A stretch of DNA of 64,000 nt from Mycobacterium sp. D16Q14 (GCA_002013415.1 MAEX01000014.1:62001-126000), one strand, 5' to 3'. Shown: positions 27,490 through 36,998, numbered from the stretch's first letter. A program made the numbers and translations. The notes: generated by a model not told the origin, from the letters alone.

Positions 27490-28461
27490 ATGCAGGTATC
27501 GCAGCTCGAATGGATCATCACGCTGGCCGTCACGGTCGCGATCTTGCTGATCGACGTCGTGGTGATCGGCAGGCGGCCCCATGAACCCACCGTCCGCGAA
27601 ACCGCCACCGCCCTCAGCATCTACATAGGGCTCGCGGTGGCATTCGGCTTGTGGGTGTGGTTCTTCCACGGCAGCCAGTTCGGACTGGAGTTCTTCGCGG
27701 GCTGGCTCACCGAGTACAGCCTCTCGGTGGACAACCTGTTCATCTTCCTGATCATCATGGCCAGCTTCAAGGTGCCCCGGATCTATCAGCAAGAGGCCCT
27801 GTTGATCGGCATCATCCTGGCGCTGATTTTCCGCGGCATCTTCATCGCCCTCGGCGCGGTGGCCATCAACCAGTTCTCCTGGATCTTCTATCTGTTCGGC
27901 GCGTTCCTGGTGTACACCGCCGTCAACCTGGCACGCGACACCGAGCATGATGACGACGCCGACAACGCCGTGGTGCAGTTCGCCCGCAAGCACCTGCGGA
28001 CCACCGATAAGTGGGACGGCCTGCGGCTGTGGGTCCGGGAAAACGGCACACGACTGATGACGCCGATGTTCCTGGTGATCGTCGCGCTGGGCACCACCGA
28101 TCTTCTCTTCGCGCTCGACTCGATCCCCGCGATCTACGGGCTCACCAAGGAGCCCTACTTGGTGTTCACCGCCAACGTGTTCGCCCTCATGGGTCTGCGC
28201 CAGCTGTACTTCCTGCTCGGCGACATGCTCAAGCGCCTGGTGTACCTGTCGCAGGGGCTGGCGTTCATCTTGTTCTTCATCGGCGTCAAGCTGATCCTGC
28301 ACGCATTGCACGAGAACGAACTGCCGTTCATCAACGGCGGCGAGCCGGTCCATGTACCCGAGATCCCCACATTGGCCAGCCTTGCGGTGATCATCGTGAC
28401 CCTGCTCATCACCACCGTCGCCAGCCTGTACAAGACCCGGCGCACTGCCAAAGAGGGCTAG
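27490..28461 (+). CDS. TerC-family integral membrane protein
   Basis: The 323-residue protein has about nine hydrophobic segments. The family signature of acidic residues in membrane helices is present: SLSVDNLFIF (about residue 79) and LLFALDSIPAIYG (about 205). These acidic sites bind metal in the TerC/Alx exporter group, and Alx-type members export Mn2+. The ATG at 27490 follows GACCGGAGG. The candidate manganese riboswitch upstream fits a Mn2+ homeostasis role. A long open reading frame on the opposite strand is an artefact of codon bias. Confidence 0.9.
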   Translation: MQVSQLEWIITLAVTVAILLIDVVVIGRRPHEPTVRETATALSIYIGLAVAFGLWVWFFHGSQFGLEFFAGWLTEYSLSVDNLFIFLIIMASFKVPRIYQQEALLIGIILALIFRGIFIALGAVAINQFSWIFYLFGAFLVYTAVNLARDTEHDDDADNAVVQFARKHLRTTDKWDGLRLWVRENGTRLMTPMFLVIVALGTTDLLFALDSIPAIYGLTKEPYLVFTANVFALMGLRQLYFLLGDMLKRLVYLSQGLAFILFFIGVKLILHALHENELPFINGGEPVHVPEIPTLASLAVIIVTLLITTVASLYKTRRTAKEG

Positions 28462-28612
28462 GGCTCCACGCCGAAGGTCATCGAGATCACCGCGGTGATG
28501 TCCCTGCCGACGGTCCACGTGTCGTAGCTACCGCCGTTCTTGGTGATGGTCTCGGCACGGGTGCGCGCGCCCTTGGCCGCCACAACAAGAATCTCGATCC
28601 GCAGGTCGGCCG
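28458..28612 (-). pseudogene. Possible decayed gene fragment downstream of terC
   Basis: A minus-strand frame of about 50 codons reads ADLRIEILVVAAKGARTR, then DTWTVGRDITAVISMTFGVEP and a TAG that overlaps the terC stop. Codon choice is typical for this genome, but an in-frame TAG cuts it off upstream and no normal start exists. It may be the 3' end of a lost gene. I do not recognise the family. Confidence 0.35.
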
Positions 28613-28841
28613 GCTAGGTGTACAGATACCGCAGCGCGTCGGATCGGATGGGGATTCTCCTGCTCCGGTACCGGACAGATCGGCCGGTGGACCACCGTGG
28701 CAAACTTAGGGGCCACGGGATCACCGTGCCCGACGGACCACTTCCGCGCGGCGACGAGCCTAGCCGCACCCGGACCGATAGGCTCGCTACGGTACCCCTC
28801 CAGGCCCACAGAAACCGACGCGGAAACTAACGAGGAGCAGC
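28613..28841. other. Upstream region of the Pls-like gene
   Basis: No gene is seen. The last 15 bases hold a GAGGAG ribosome-binding site before GTG 28842. GC-rich inverted segments occur around 28660-28700, but no clear promoter could be placed. Confidence 0.4.
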
Positions 28842-31800
28842 GTGACCGGCCCCGACGAGTCACCCACCAACCGCGCGCACGAAGAGTCCTCCGAGGCCGT
28901 CGCACATGAAACCCCGGCCCACCCGGTGCCTCCGCAGTACCTGCTCGGCAGGTCAGCCCCTCCGGCCCGGACCCTGATCGACATCCTCTACTCCACCGCC
29001 GCGGAGCACCCCGACGCGCCCGCCATCGATGACGGCACCATCCAGCTGACGTACTCCGAGCTCATCGTTGACGTCGAGGCAAGTGTCGAATGGCTCGGCA
29101 CTCGGGGAATCGGGCGCGGTGATCGCGTCGGGATCCGGATGCCCTCGGGCAGCTACTCGCTCTATGTGGCGATCCTGGCGACACTGGCCGCGGGAGCCGC
29201 ATACGTTCCCGTCGACGCCGACGATCCCGAAGAACGCGCGGCGCTGGTGTTCGGCGAGGCACAGGTCGCCGCCGTGATCACCCCGGACGGTCTGGTTCGT
29301 GGACCCGGTTCGTCACGAGGCTGGCGCGCCACCAAACCGACGCCGCGCGACGACGCCTGGATCATCTTCACCTCGGGTTCCACCGGCACCCCCAAAGGCG
29401 TAGCGGTGACGCATCGCAACGCAGCCGCCTTTGTCGACGCCGAAGCGCAAATGTTCTTGCAGGACAACCCAATTGGTCCCGATGACCGAGTGCTCGCCGG
29501 ACTATCCGTGGCCTTCGACGCCTCCTGCGAAGAGATGTGGCTCGCGTGGCGCTACGGCGCCTGCCTGGTACCCGCACCGCGGTCCCTGGTCCGCAGCGGC
29601 ATGGATTTGGGTCCCTGGCTGGTGTCCCGCGATGTCACCGTGGTGTCGACGGTGCCCACCCTGGCCGCACTGTGGCCGGCGGAGGCGCTGGAGGCGGTGC
29701 GGCTGCTGATTTTCGGCGGCGAGGCCTGCCCACCGGATCTGGCCGAACGGCTGGCCACCGGTGAAGACGGTGCCGCCCGCGAGGTGTGGAACACCTACGG
29801 CCCCACCGAGGCGACCGTGGTGGCATGTGCGGCACGACTGGACGGGGTCAGCCCCGTCAGTATCGGGTTACCGCTTCCGGGCTGGGATCTGGCAGTCGTG
29901 GATGCGCAGGGCAACCAGGTCGGCTACGGCGAGGTCGGTGAACTGGTCATCGGCGGCGTTGGCTTGGCCAAGTACCTCGACCCCGACAAGGATGCCGAAA
30001 AGTACGCTGCTTTAAATACTTTGGGATGGTCGCGGGCCTACCGTAGCGGTGACCTGGTGCGCCTGGAACCCGACGGGTTGTACTTCCAGGGCCGCGCCGA
30101 TGACCAAGTGAAGGTCGGTGGCCGCCGTATCGAACTCGGCGAGGTGGACGCGGCGCTGGTCAACCTGCCCGGCGTGAGCGGCGGCGCGGCCGCGGTGCGC
30201 AAGACCGCCAGCGGCACCCCGCTGCTGGTCGGCTACATCGCCAGCGCCGACCCCAACTTCGATATCGCCGCAGCCCGCGCGAGCCTGGCCGAGTCACTTC
30301 CGGCCGCGCTGGTGCCGCGACTGGTGAAACTTGACGAACTGCCCACGCGCACTTCGGGAAAGGTCGACCGCAACGCACTGCCATGGCCGCCACCGGGCGC
30401 GGATACCGACGACGACGCCGCCGAATTGGGCGGCACCATGGGCTGGCTCGCCGGATTGTGGCGAGACATCCTGGCGGCCACGGTCGACGGACCTGAGGCC
30501 GACTTCTTCGCTCTCGGTGGAGGATCGCTCTCCGCGGCACAGCTGGTCGCGGCGTTGCGGCAGCGCTACCCGCAGGTGACCGTCGCGAACCTGTACGACC
30601 AGCCACGACTCGGATCACTGGCCACCTATCTGGATGAGCTGGCACCTTCCATCGAGGTCGAACCCCGGATCGTGAAGCCGGTACCGCGGATGACCGAGCT
30701 GGCGCAGGTGGTGGCAACGCTTCCGCTGACCACCCTCACGGGTCTGCAATGGGCGACCTGGCTCGCTTTGGCCAACAACGTATTCGCAATGTTCAGCGAT
30801 GTGCCATGGCTGGTAACGGTCAACTGGTGGGTGCTGCTGGCGGCGTTCGTTCTCTTCATCACTCCCCTGGGCCGCATGAGCATCACCGTCGTCGGGGCAC
30901 GGCTACTGCTGTCCGGGGTCAAGCCCGGGACATACGAGCGCGGCGGAAGTGTGCATCTGCGGGTGTGGATCGCCGACCGGCTGGCCGCCGCCAGCGGCGC
31001 CGAGAACCTCTCCGGCGCACCGTGGATGGTTTATTACGCCAGGGCGTTGGGTGCACGTGTGGGTAGCGGTGTCGACCTGCATTCATCTCCGCCCGTGACG
31101 GGTTGGCTCCAGCTTGGCGACCGCAGTTCCATCGAACCTGAAGTTGACTTGTCCGGGCATTGGGTTGACGGGGACAAGTTTCATGTCGGCCCCATCGTCA
31201 TCGGCGAGGATGCCACCGTCGGGGCCCGCACCACCCTGCTACCGGGAGCGGTCATCGGCAAGAACGCCGATGTCGCACCGGGTTCCGGTGTCGTCGGCAG
31301 AGTCAAGAACGGCCAGTACTGGAAGGGCTCACCGGCCGTGAAGTCGGGCAAGGCCCGCCATCCCTGGCCGGATTACCGTCCGCCCCGAGCCGGGCAATGG
31401 GTACCGATCTACGGGGTGACATCGATCCTGCTGGGCGGACTGCCCTTGCTCGCGCTGGCCGCCGGGCTGGGCGTGGTGGCCTTTGGCATCCGGAACACTG
31501 CGACGATTTGTGAAGCCGTGGCGCCCGCGCTCATCTGGACGCCCGGCGCGGCGCTGGTCAGCGTGATCGTATACGCCGCCATCACCGTTGCACTGGTGCG
31601 ACTGATGTCGATCGGCGTGCACGAGGGCTATCACCCCGTCCGCAGCCGGCAGGGATGGCAAATGTGGGCCACCGAACGCCTGATGGACGCGGCCCGCAAC
31701 TACTTGTTCCCCATCTACGCCAGCCAACTGACCCCATGGTGGCTGCGCGTCCTGGGCGCGAAAATCGGCAAGGACACCGAGATTTCGACAGCCCTGCTGA

Positions 31801-32846
31801 TACCGAAGTTCACCGAGGTCGACGACGGCGCGTTCCTTGCCGACGACACCATGGTCGCGTCCTATGAGTTGGGCGGCGGTTGGATCCACATCGCCAAGGC
31901 CCGAATCGGCAAGCGCGCATTTCTGGGGAACTCGGGGATTACCCAGCCCGGCCGCAAGGTACCCAATGACGCGCTGGTCGCCGTCCTCTCTGCGACTCCC
32001 CACAAGGCCAAGTCGGGTTCGTCGTGGATCGGTAGCCCGCCAAAGCGACTACGCCGCAAGGCCGACGGCGCAGATTCCGCGCTGACATTCGAGCCGCCCT
32101 TCCGGCTCAAGGTCATGCGGGGCATCGTGGAGACGTGCCGCATCATCCCGATCATCGTGACGTTCGGGATCGGAGTCGGGGTACTTCTGGCCTTGCAGAC
32201 CATCGCCATCCGGTTCAATTTCTGGGCCGCGGGCGCACTCAGTGGCGTGGTGCTGCTGATCGCCGGCGCCTTGGCCGGCGTGGTGAGCGTGGTCGCCAAG
32301 TGGGCGGTGGTCGGGCGCACCAAAGCTGTGGAGAAACCCCTCTGGTCCTCGTTCGTCTGGCGTAATGAGGTTGCCGATACGTTCGTGGAAACCGTTGCTG
32401 CCGTGTGGTTTGCGCGTGCCGCGTCGGGAACGGTGATGCAGAACTGGTGGCTGCGCGGCCTGGGCGCAAAGATCGGCCGCGGAGTGTGGTGCGAGACGTA
32501 CTGGCTGCCCGAGGCCGATCTGGTGACCCTAGGTAGGGGCGCGACCGTGAACCGCGGCTGCGTGGTGCAGACACACCTGTTCCACGACCGGATCATGCGG
32601 ATGGACACCGTGGTCCTCGGCGAGGGCGCCACCCTCGGACCACATTGCGTAGCGCTTCCCGCCGCCGAGCTAGGGGCCGGCGCCACCGTCGGGCCTGCCT
32701 CGCTGGTGGTCCGTGGTGACGTCGTCCCGCCGTCAACCAGGTGGCAGGGCAACCCCATTTCTCCATGGGGCAAGTTGGATCCGATGGCACCGAAGAAGCC
32801 CAAGGGCGGCAAGGCTTCCCCAAGTAAGAACTCCGGGGCCGCATGA
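28842..32846 (+). CDS. Pls-type single-module non-ribosomal peptide synthetase (membrane-bound poly-amino-acid synthetase)
   Basis: The protein has 1334 residues. The adenylation domain covers about 40-510, with FTSGSTGTPKG near 177, YGPTE near 322 and SGKVDRN near 510. A carrier domain follows, with phosphopantetheine serine in LGGGSLS (about 562). There is no condensation or thioesterase domain. The C-terminal 730 residues have three pairs of hydrophobic segments (about 637-685, 859-926 and 1100-1156) around three soluble left-handed-beta-helix-like acyltransferase domains. This is exactly the plan of epsilon-poly-L-lysine synthetase of Streptomyces albulus, where the tandem domains form isopeptide bonds. 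The binding-pocket residues I read are D-A-E-S-I-G-T-V-V-K, close to a lysine code. Its stop overlaps the M1 peptidase start (ATGA). The product in this organism is inference. Confidence 0.88.
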   Translation: MTGPDESPTNRAHEESSEAVAHETPAHPVPPQYLLGRSAPPARTLIDILYSTAAEHPDAPAIDDGTIQLTYSELIVDVEASVEWLGTRGIGRGDRVGIRMPSGSYSLYVAILATLAAGAAYVPVDADDPEERAALVFGEAQVAAVITPDGLVRGPGSSRGWRATKPTPRDDAWIIFTSGSTGTPKGVAVTHRNAAAFVDAEAQMFLQDNPIGPDDRVLAGLSVAFDASCEEMWLAWRYGACLVPAPRSLVRSGMDLGPWLVSRDVTVVSTVPTLAALWPAEALEAVRLLIFGGEACPPDLAERLATGEDGAAREVWNTYGPTEATVVACAARLDGVSPVSIGLPLPGWDLAVVDAQGNQVGYGEVGELVIGGVGLAKYLDPDKDAEKYAALNTLGWSRAYRSGDLVRLEPDGLYFQGRADDQVKVGGRRIELGEVDAALVNLPGVSGGAAAVRKTASGTPLLVGYIASADPNFDIAAARASLAESLPAALVPRLVKLDELPTRTSGKVDRNALPWPPPGADTDDDAAELGGTMGWLAGLWRDILAATVDGPEADFFALGGGSLSAAQLVAALRQRYPQVTVANLYDQPRLGSLATYLDELAPSIEVEPRIVKPVPRMTELAQVVATLPLTTLTGLQWATWLALANNVFAMFSDVPWLVTVNWWVLLAAFVLFITPLGRMSITVVGARLLLSGVKPGTYERGGSVHLRVWIADRLAAASGAENLSGAPWMVYYARALGARVGSGVDLHSSPPVTGWLQLGDRSSIEPEVDLSGHWVDGDKFHVGPIVIGEDATVGARTTLLPGAVIGKNADVAPGSGVVGRVKNGQYWKGSPAVKSGKARHPWPDYRPPRAGQWVPIYGVTSILLGGLPLLALAAGLGVVAFGIRNTATICEAVAPALIWTPGAALVSVIVYAAITVALVRLMSIGVHEGYHPVRSRQGWQMWATERLMDAARNYLFPIYASQLTPWWLRVLGAKIGKDTEISTALLIPKFTEVDDGAFLADDTMVASYELGGGWIHIAKARIGKRAFLGNSGITQPGRKVPNDALVAVLSATPHKAKSGSSWIGSPPKRLRRKADGADSALTFEPPFRLKVMRGIVETCRIIPIIVTFGIGVGVLLALQTIAIRFNFWAAGALSGVVLLIAGALAGVVSVVAKWAVVGRTKAVEKPLWSSFVWRNEVADTFVETVAAVWFARAASGTVMQNWWLRGLGAKIGRGVWCETYWLPEADLVTLGRGATVNRGCVVQTHLFHDRIMRMDTVVLGEGATLGPHCVALPAAELGAGATVGPASLVVRGDVVPPSTRWQGNPISPWGKLDPMAPKKPKGGKASPSKNSGAA

Positions 32847-34195
32847 CCAAGCCAGGCAAAAAGGCAGCCAAAAGGCTCCCCCCACGGCCTCCGATTATCG
32901 ACCCCTACCTGCCACAGAACGGTAATTACGGGTATCGGGTGTCCCGCTACGAGCTGGACCTCGAATACAAGGTGGCCATCAACCGGCTGACCGGTACCGC
33001 GACGGTCACGGCAGTCAGCCTCGCCACCCTCAAGGAATTCACCCTCGACCTCGCCGACGCTCTCGGCGTCTCGAAGGTGACCGTGAATGGCAGGCGTCCA
33101 ACACATTTCGGGCATCGTGCCGGAAAGATCACCATCAAGCTGGCCACCGGCATCCCGGCCGGAGCCGCCATGACCATCGTTATCCGATACGGCGGATCAC
33201 CCCGCCCCATCAACAGCATGTGGGGAGACGTCGGGTTCGAGGAGCTGTCCAACGGCGTGCTGGTGGCCGGACAGCCGAACGGCGCGGCGTCCTGGTTCCC
33301 GTGCGACGATCACCCCAGCTCCAAGGCAAGCTATCGGTTTGTCATCAGCAGCGACAGCCCGTACTGCGTTGTGTCCAACGGCGAGTTGGTATCACGGCGA
33401 GTCCGGGCCGCACACACGACCTGGACCTATGAGCAGCCCGAGCCGATGGCGCCCTACCTCGCGACGCTGCAGATCGGGGATTACCAAACCGTCAAGCTCG
33501 CCAAGAACCCGATCTCGATGAACGCCGCGCTCCCGTCGCGGCTGCATGAGCGGTTCACACACGACTTCGGCAGGCAGCCGCAGATGATGAAGCTGTTCAT
33601 CAAACAGTTCGGCCCGTACCCATTCGACGCCGGGTACACCGTGGTGGTCACCGATGACGAGCTCGATATTCCGCTGGAGGCACAAGGTATTTCGGTGTTC
33701 GGTGCCAATCATTGCGATGGGGAGCGGCGCTCCGAGCGACTGGTGGCGCATGAGCTGGCGCACCAGTGGTTCGGCAACAGTGTCACCGCGCGCCGCTGGC
33801 GCGACATCTGGCTCCACGAAGGGTTTGCCTGTTACGCCGAATGGCTGTGGTCCGAGGAGTCCGGTGGGCCGTCGGCCGATGCCCGCGCCCGCCACTACCA
33901 CCAAAAACTCAAGGACCTCCCCCAAGATCTGATCCTGGCCGACCCCGGCCCGCAACTGATGTTCGACGATCGCGTGTACAAGCGTGGAGCATTGACATTG
34001 CACACGTTGCGATTACGGCTCGGCGATACGAAATTCTTTGCACTGCTGCAAGACTGGACCACCCGATACCGGCACAGCACCGTCATCACCGACGACTTCA
34101 CGGGCCTGGCGGCCGGTTACGCCGACGAATCGCTGCGGCCGCTGTGGACCGCGTGGCTGTACGAGAAGCAGCTCCCGCCCCTGGACCGGAAGTGA
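32843..34195 (+). CDS. M1-family zinc aminopeptidase coupled to the Pls-like synthetase
   Basis: The 450-residue gluzincin has the full zinc site HEXXH-X18-E: HELAH (residues 303-307) and Glu about 326 in LHEGFACYAEWLW. The substrate-binding GxMEN motif is altered to LEAQG (about 279-283), keeping the glutamate. The N-terminus is Lys/Pro-rich with no signal peptide, so it should act in the cytosol. It overlaps the synthetase gene by 4 bases and the next gene by 4. In S. albulus the enzyme that degrades epsilon-poly-lysine is an M1-type zinc aminopeptidase, so trimming or self-protection against the polymer is a natural inference. A general aminopeptidase role is the alternative. Confidence 0.88.
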   Translation: MTKPGKKAAKRLPPRPPIIDPYLPQNGNYGYRVSRYELDLEYKVAINRLTGTATVTAVSLATLKEFTLDLADALGVSKVTVNGRRPTHFGHRAGKITIKLATGIPAGAAMTIVIRYGGSPRPINSMWGDVGFEELSNGVLVAGQPNGAASWFPCDDHPSSKASYRFVISSDSPYCVVSNGELVSRRVRAAHTTWTYEQPEPMAPYLATLQIGDYQTVKLAKNPISMNAALPSRLHERFTHDFGRQPQMMKLFIKQFGPYPFDAGYTVVVTDDELDIPLEAQGISVFGANHCDGERRSERLVAHELAHQWFGNSVTARRWRDIWLHEGFACYAEWLWSEESGGPSADARARHYHQKLKDLPQDLILADPGPQLMFDDRVYKRGALTLHTLRLRLGDTKFFALLQDWTTRYRHSTVITDDFTGLAAGYADESLRPLWTAWLYEKQLPPLDRK

Positions 34196-35484
34196 CCGAC
34201 GCCGGCCCCACCGAGTTTGAACCTCTCCGCCCGAGCGGCTCATCGGTCCGCTCCAGCGTCGCACGGATCGGCGTGGCCACCGCCATCAGCGCGATCTGCG
34301 GTTACACCGTGCTGTACTTGGCGGCCCGCGAGTTGGGGCCCGCGTCGTTCTCGGTGTTCGGAGTCTTCTGGGGCGCATTCGGTTTGGTGACCGGCGCGGC
34401 CAACGGGCTACTGCAGGAGACCACCCGCGAAGTGCGGCTGTCGCTGGCGCAGCGTGAACGGTCACCACTGGCCACCACCCTGCCGATCAGGATCGCCGTG
34501 GCCTTCGCCATCGCCTCCGCCATCGGGATCGTCGGCACCGCACCACTGTGGGCGGCTCATGTGTTCACCGAGTTTCGTTGGCTCAGTGTGGCATTGCTTG
34601 CGGGCGGGCTCGCCGGGTTCTGCATGCACGCGACCACCCTGGGCGCCCTGGCCGGGTCGAACCGGTGGACTCAGTACGGCGTTCTCATGGTGACCGATGC
34701 GGGAATCCGCTTAGTGGTGGCGGTTGTCACCTTCGTAGCCGCCGTCGGGCTCGTCGGGTATCTGTGGGCGACAGTCGCGGGATCGATGTCCTGGTTACTG
34801 CTCACCGTGGTCTCAAAGCCGACCCGCGAGGCGCTCACGGTGCCCGCACTCGTCGATACCATGGGGTTCCTGCGCGGTGCCCGGCATTCGATCGCCGCAG
34901 CCGCGGCCAGCGCGGTACTGGTGATGGGCTTCCCGGTGCTGTTGCAGTCAACGACAGGCGATCTCGGCCCCACCGGCGGCGTGGTGATCCTGGCCGTCAC
35001 CTTGACTCGTGCGCCGCTATTGGTGCCGCTGACAGCGCTGCAGGGCAACCTCATAGCCCATTTCGTGGATGAGCGGGATCGGCGCCTCAGTGCACTTATC
35101 ACCCCGGCCGCCATCATCATCGGTGTGGGAGCGGTAGGCATCACGCTCGCCGCGACCGTTGGCCCCTGGTTGCTGCGGACGGTGTTCGATCCCGCATACC
35201 AGGCGGGTGGTCCGCTCCTGGGCTGGTTGACCGCCGGCGCGGTGATGATCGCCTTACTGACGCTGACCGGGGCGGCCACCGTCGCTCATGCCCGCCATCT
35301 GGCCTATTCGGCGGGATGGGTTGGGGCCACCGTGGTCTCGGCGCTCCTGCTGCTCTTGCCGCTCGATTTGGAGGAGCGGACCGTGATCGCGTTGATAGTC
35401 GGACCGGTCGTCGGAATCGTCGTGCATGTGGCCGCGCTCGCCTTCTGGCGGGACCCGGAGACCGACGCGGACATCATCGACTGA
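34192..35484 (+). CDS. Polytopic membrane protein (Rv3630-like, flippase/MATE-like topology)
   Basis: The 430-residue protein has about 12 hydrophobic segments and few charged loops. Positions such as LAARELGPASFSVFGVFWGAFGL and the late LRTVFDPAYQAGG resemble polysaccharide/lipid-linked-sugar exporters of the MVF/MATE fold. GTG 34192 overlaps the peptidase stop (GTGA), so it is co-translated with the Pls-like unit here. By order it corresponds to M. tuberculosis Rv3630, upstream of the Rv3631-Rv3632 genes. The substrate is unknown: a polyprenyl-linked sugar or, in this genome, the Pls product are possible. Confidence 0.75.
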   Translation: MTDAGPTEFEPLRPSGSSVRSSVARIGVATAISAICGYTVLYLAARELGPASFSVFGVFWGAFGLVTGAANGLLQETTREVRLSLAQRERSPLATTLPIRIAVAFAIASAIGIVGTAPLWAAHVFTEFRWLSVALLAGGLAGFCMHATTLGALAGSNRWTQYGVLMVTDAGIRLVVAVVTFVAAVGLVGYLWATVAGSMSWLLLTVVSKPTREALTVPALVDTMGFLRGARHSIAAAAASAVLVMGFPVLLQSTTGDLGPTGGVVILAVTLTRAPLLVPLTALQGNLIAHFVDERDRRLSALITPAAIIIGVGAVGITLAATVGPWLLRTVFDPAYQAGGPLLGWLTAGAVMIALLTLTGAATVAHARHLAYSAGWVGATVVSALLLLLPLDLEERTVIALIVGPVVGIVVHVAALAFWRDPETDADIID

Positions 35485-35502
35485 GTGCGTCGGCCGGCAC
35501 CC

Positions 35503-36888
35503 TCAGATCCCCGCGGCGTGCTCCAGCTCCACCAGCGCCGCTTCGAGACCGTCGGCCATCTCGTCGATATCCGCGGCGACCTCCGGCGTAGTGACGAACC
35601 CAAAATCCATGTGCTCCATATAAGAGAAACAAGTGATGTTGAGGGCTACGTCCAGGACGGGCGGACCCAGCGGGATCATCGACTCCAACTGGGCGCCCGC
35701 CATGTAGAGCGGGAAAGACGGACCCGGGACATTTGAGAGCACCAGGTTGATGGGGGCCAGATTCCGGGACAGCCCACTGGCGGTGTACGCCCGCGCTGCC
35801 AATTGCAGCAGCCCCGGCGGCGTCGTATCGGTCAACCCCATGATCTGATGGGCCGACATCGCGCGCGCCATATCCTTGGCGCCCTGCGTTCCCTCATAGA
35901 TCGCCCTGATCCGCTCGGCCGGGTCGTCGATATCCGTCGCCAGCGAGACCGTCATGGAGCTGATCTGGTTGCCCACCTCACCGTCGGTTTCCTCGGTACG
36001 CACCGAGACCGGAATCTGCACGATCAGCGGTTTGTCCGGCAGCTCGTCGCGCTTGGCCAGATAGTTCCGGACGGCCCCGGACACGATGGCCAGCACCACG
36101 TCGTTGACCTTGACGCCAAACGTATCCTTGAGTACCTTGACCCGCGCCAGCTCCAGACGCGCCCCGGATATCCGGCGATGCGGCGACACCGGTGCATTGA
36201 ATCGGGTGTGCGGGGCCTCGAAGTAGCCCGGCGATTTCCGTTCCATACCGAACACCGCCAGCTGCTGGCGAACCGTCTGCTGCACCAGCCGAACCACCCG
36301 ATAGGGCGTTTTGACGCCCAGGTTGACCAACGCGCTCAACAAGATGCGCTCACGACTGGGCAGCCCGAGGCCCACCAGCGACCCGACAGTGTCGTCCGGC
36401 GCCGGCCGCGGCTCGGGGGCGATATCGAACAAAATCTCGCCCAGGCCGGCGCCCGAAACCCCGTCGACGATGGCGTGATGCATCTTGGTCAGCGTGGCGA
36501 CACGTCCACCCTCGACACCCTCGATGACCCACAGCTCCCATAATGGGCGCGATCGGTCGAGCTTGTACGACATCAGCCGGCCGGCCAGTTCCTCCAGCTC
36601 CTTGCGACCGCCGGGCGCGGGAACACCGATGCGGCGAATGTGAAAGTCGGGATCCAGTTCCTCATCCTCGACAAACCACGGCCGGTCCAATCCCAGCGGG
36701 ACATCAGTGACTCGCCAGCGCAGCTGCGGCATCGACGGAAGCCTCTCCACGATGAGGCCGCGAACCCGCTCAAAGCTGTAGTCAGGTGCATCGGTGGGGT
36801 CATAGATCGACAGTCCCCCGATGTGCATATGCCAACCCGCCGTTTCGGCGTGCCAGAACGCCGCATCTACCCCAGACAGCCGCTGCAT
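35503..36888 (-). CDS. Wax ester synthase/diacylglycerol acyltransferase (WS/DGAT)
   Basis: The 461-residue acyl-CoA:diacylglycerol/alcohol acyltransferase has catalytic HHxxxDG (HHAIVDG, about residues 134-140). The typical start [16 protein letters not shown], then a late [19 protein letters not shown], are both hallmarks of mycobacterial Tgs proteins. These enzymes make triacylglycerol or wax storage lipids. It lies alone on the minus strand between plus-strand genes of the Rv3630-Rv3631 block, which suggests an insertion relative to M. tuberculosis. Confidence 0.93.
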   Translation of the reverse strand: MQRLSGVDAAFWHAETAGWHMHIGGLSIYDPTDAPDYSFERVRGLIVERLPSMPQLRWRVTDVPLGLDRPWFVEDEELDPDFHIRRIGVPAPGGRKELEELAGRLMSYKLDRSRPLWELWVIEGVEGGRVATLTKMHHAIVDGVSGAGLGEILFDIAPEPRPAPDDTVGSLVGLGLPSRERILLSALVNLGVKTPYRVVRLVQQTVRQQLAVFGMERKSPGYFEAPHTRFNAPVSPHRRISGARLELARVKVLKDTFGVKVNDVVLAIVSGAVRNYLAKRDELPDKPLIVQIPVSVRTEETDGEVGNQISSMTVSLATDIDDPAERIRAIYEGTQGAKDMARAMSAHQIMGLTDTTPPGLLQLAARAYTASGLSRNLAPINLVLSNVPGPSFPLYMAGAQLESMIPLGPPVLDVALNITCFSYMEHMDFGFVTTPEVAADIDEMADGLEAALVELEHAAGI

Positions 36889-36998
36889 GGCCGAAACATT
36901 AGTGCCGCCAACGGTCCCTTCTGCCGGAATGGCAGGACTCGTCGGGGCCGGGTAGAGCCGACGTTCGCTGATCGGTAGCCGGTGCTACCTTGATCCCA

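Noticed and set aside
27397..28518. 373-codon minus-strand open frame over terC
   Set aside because: His/Gln/Asp-rich antisense frame; the plus strand has TerC helices and motifs.
31000..32800. Separate sugar O-acyltransferase genes in the C-terminal part of the synthetase
   Set aside because: The frame is continuous with the A and carrier domains, and membrane-flanked tandem acyltransferase-like domains are the known Pls plan.
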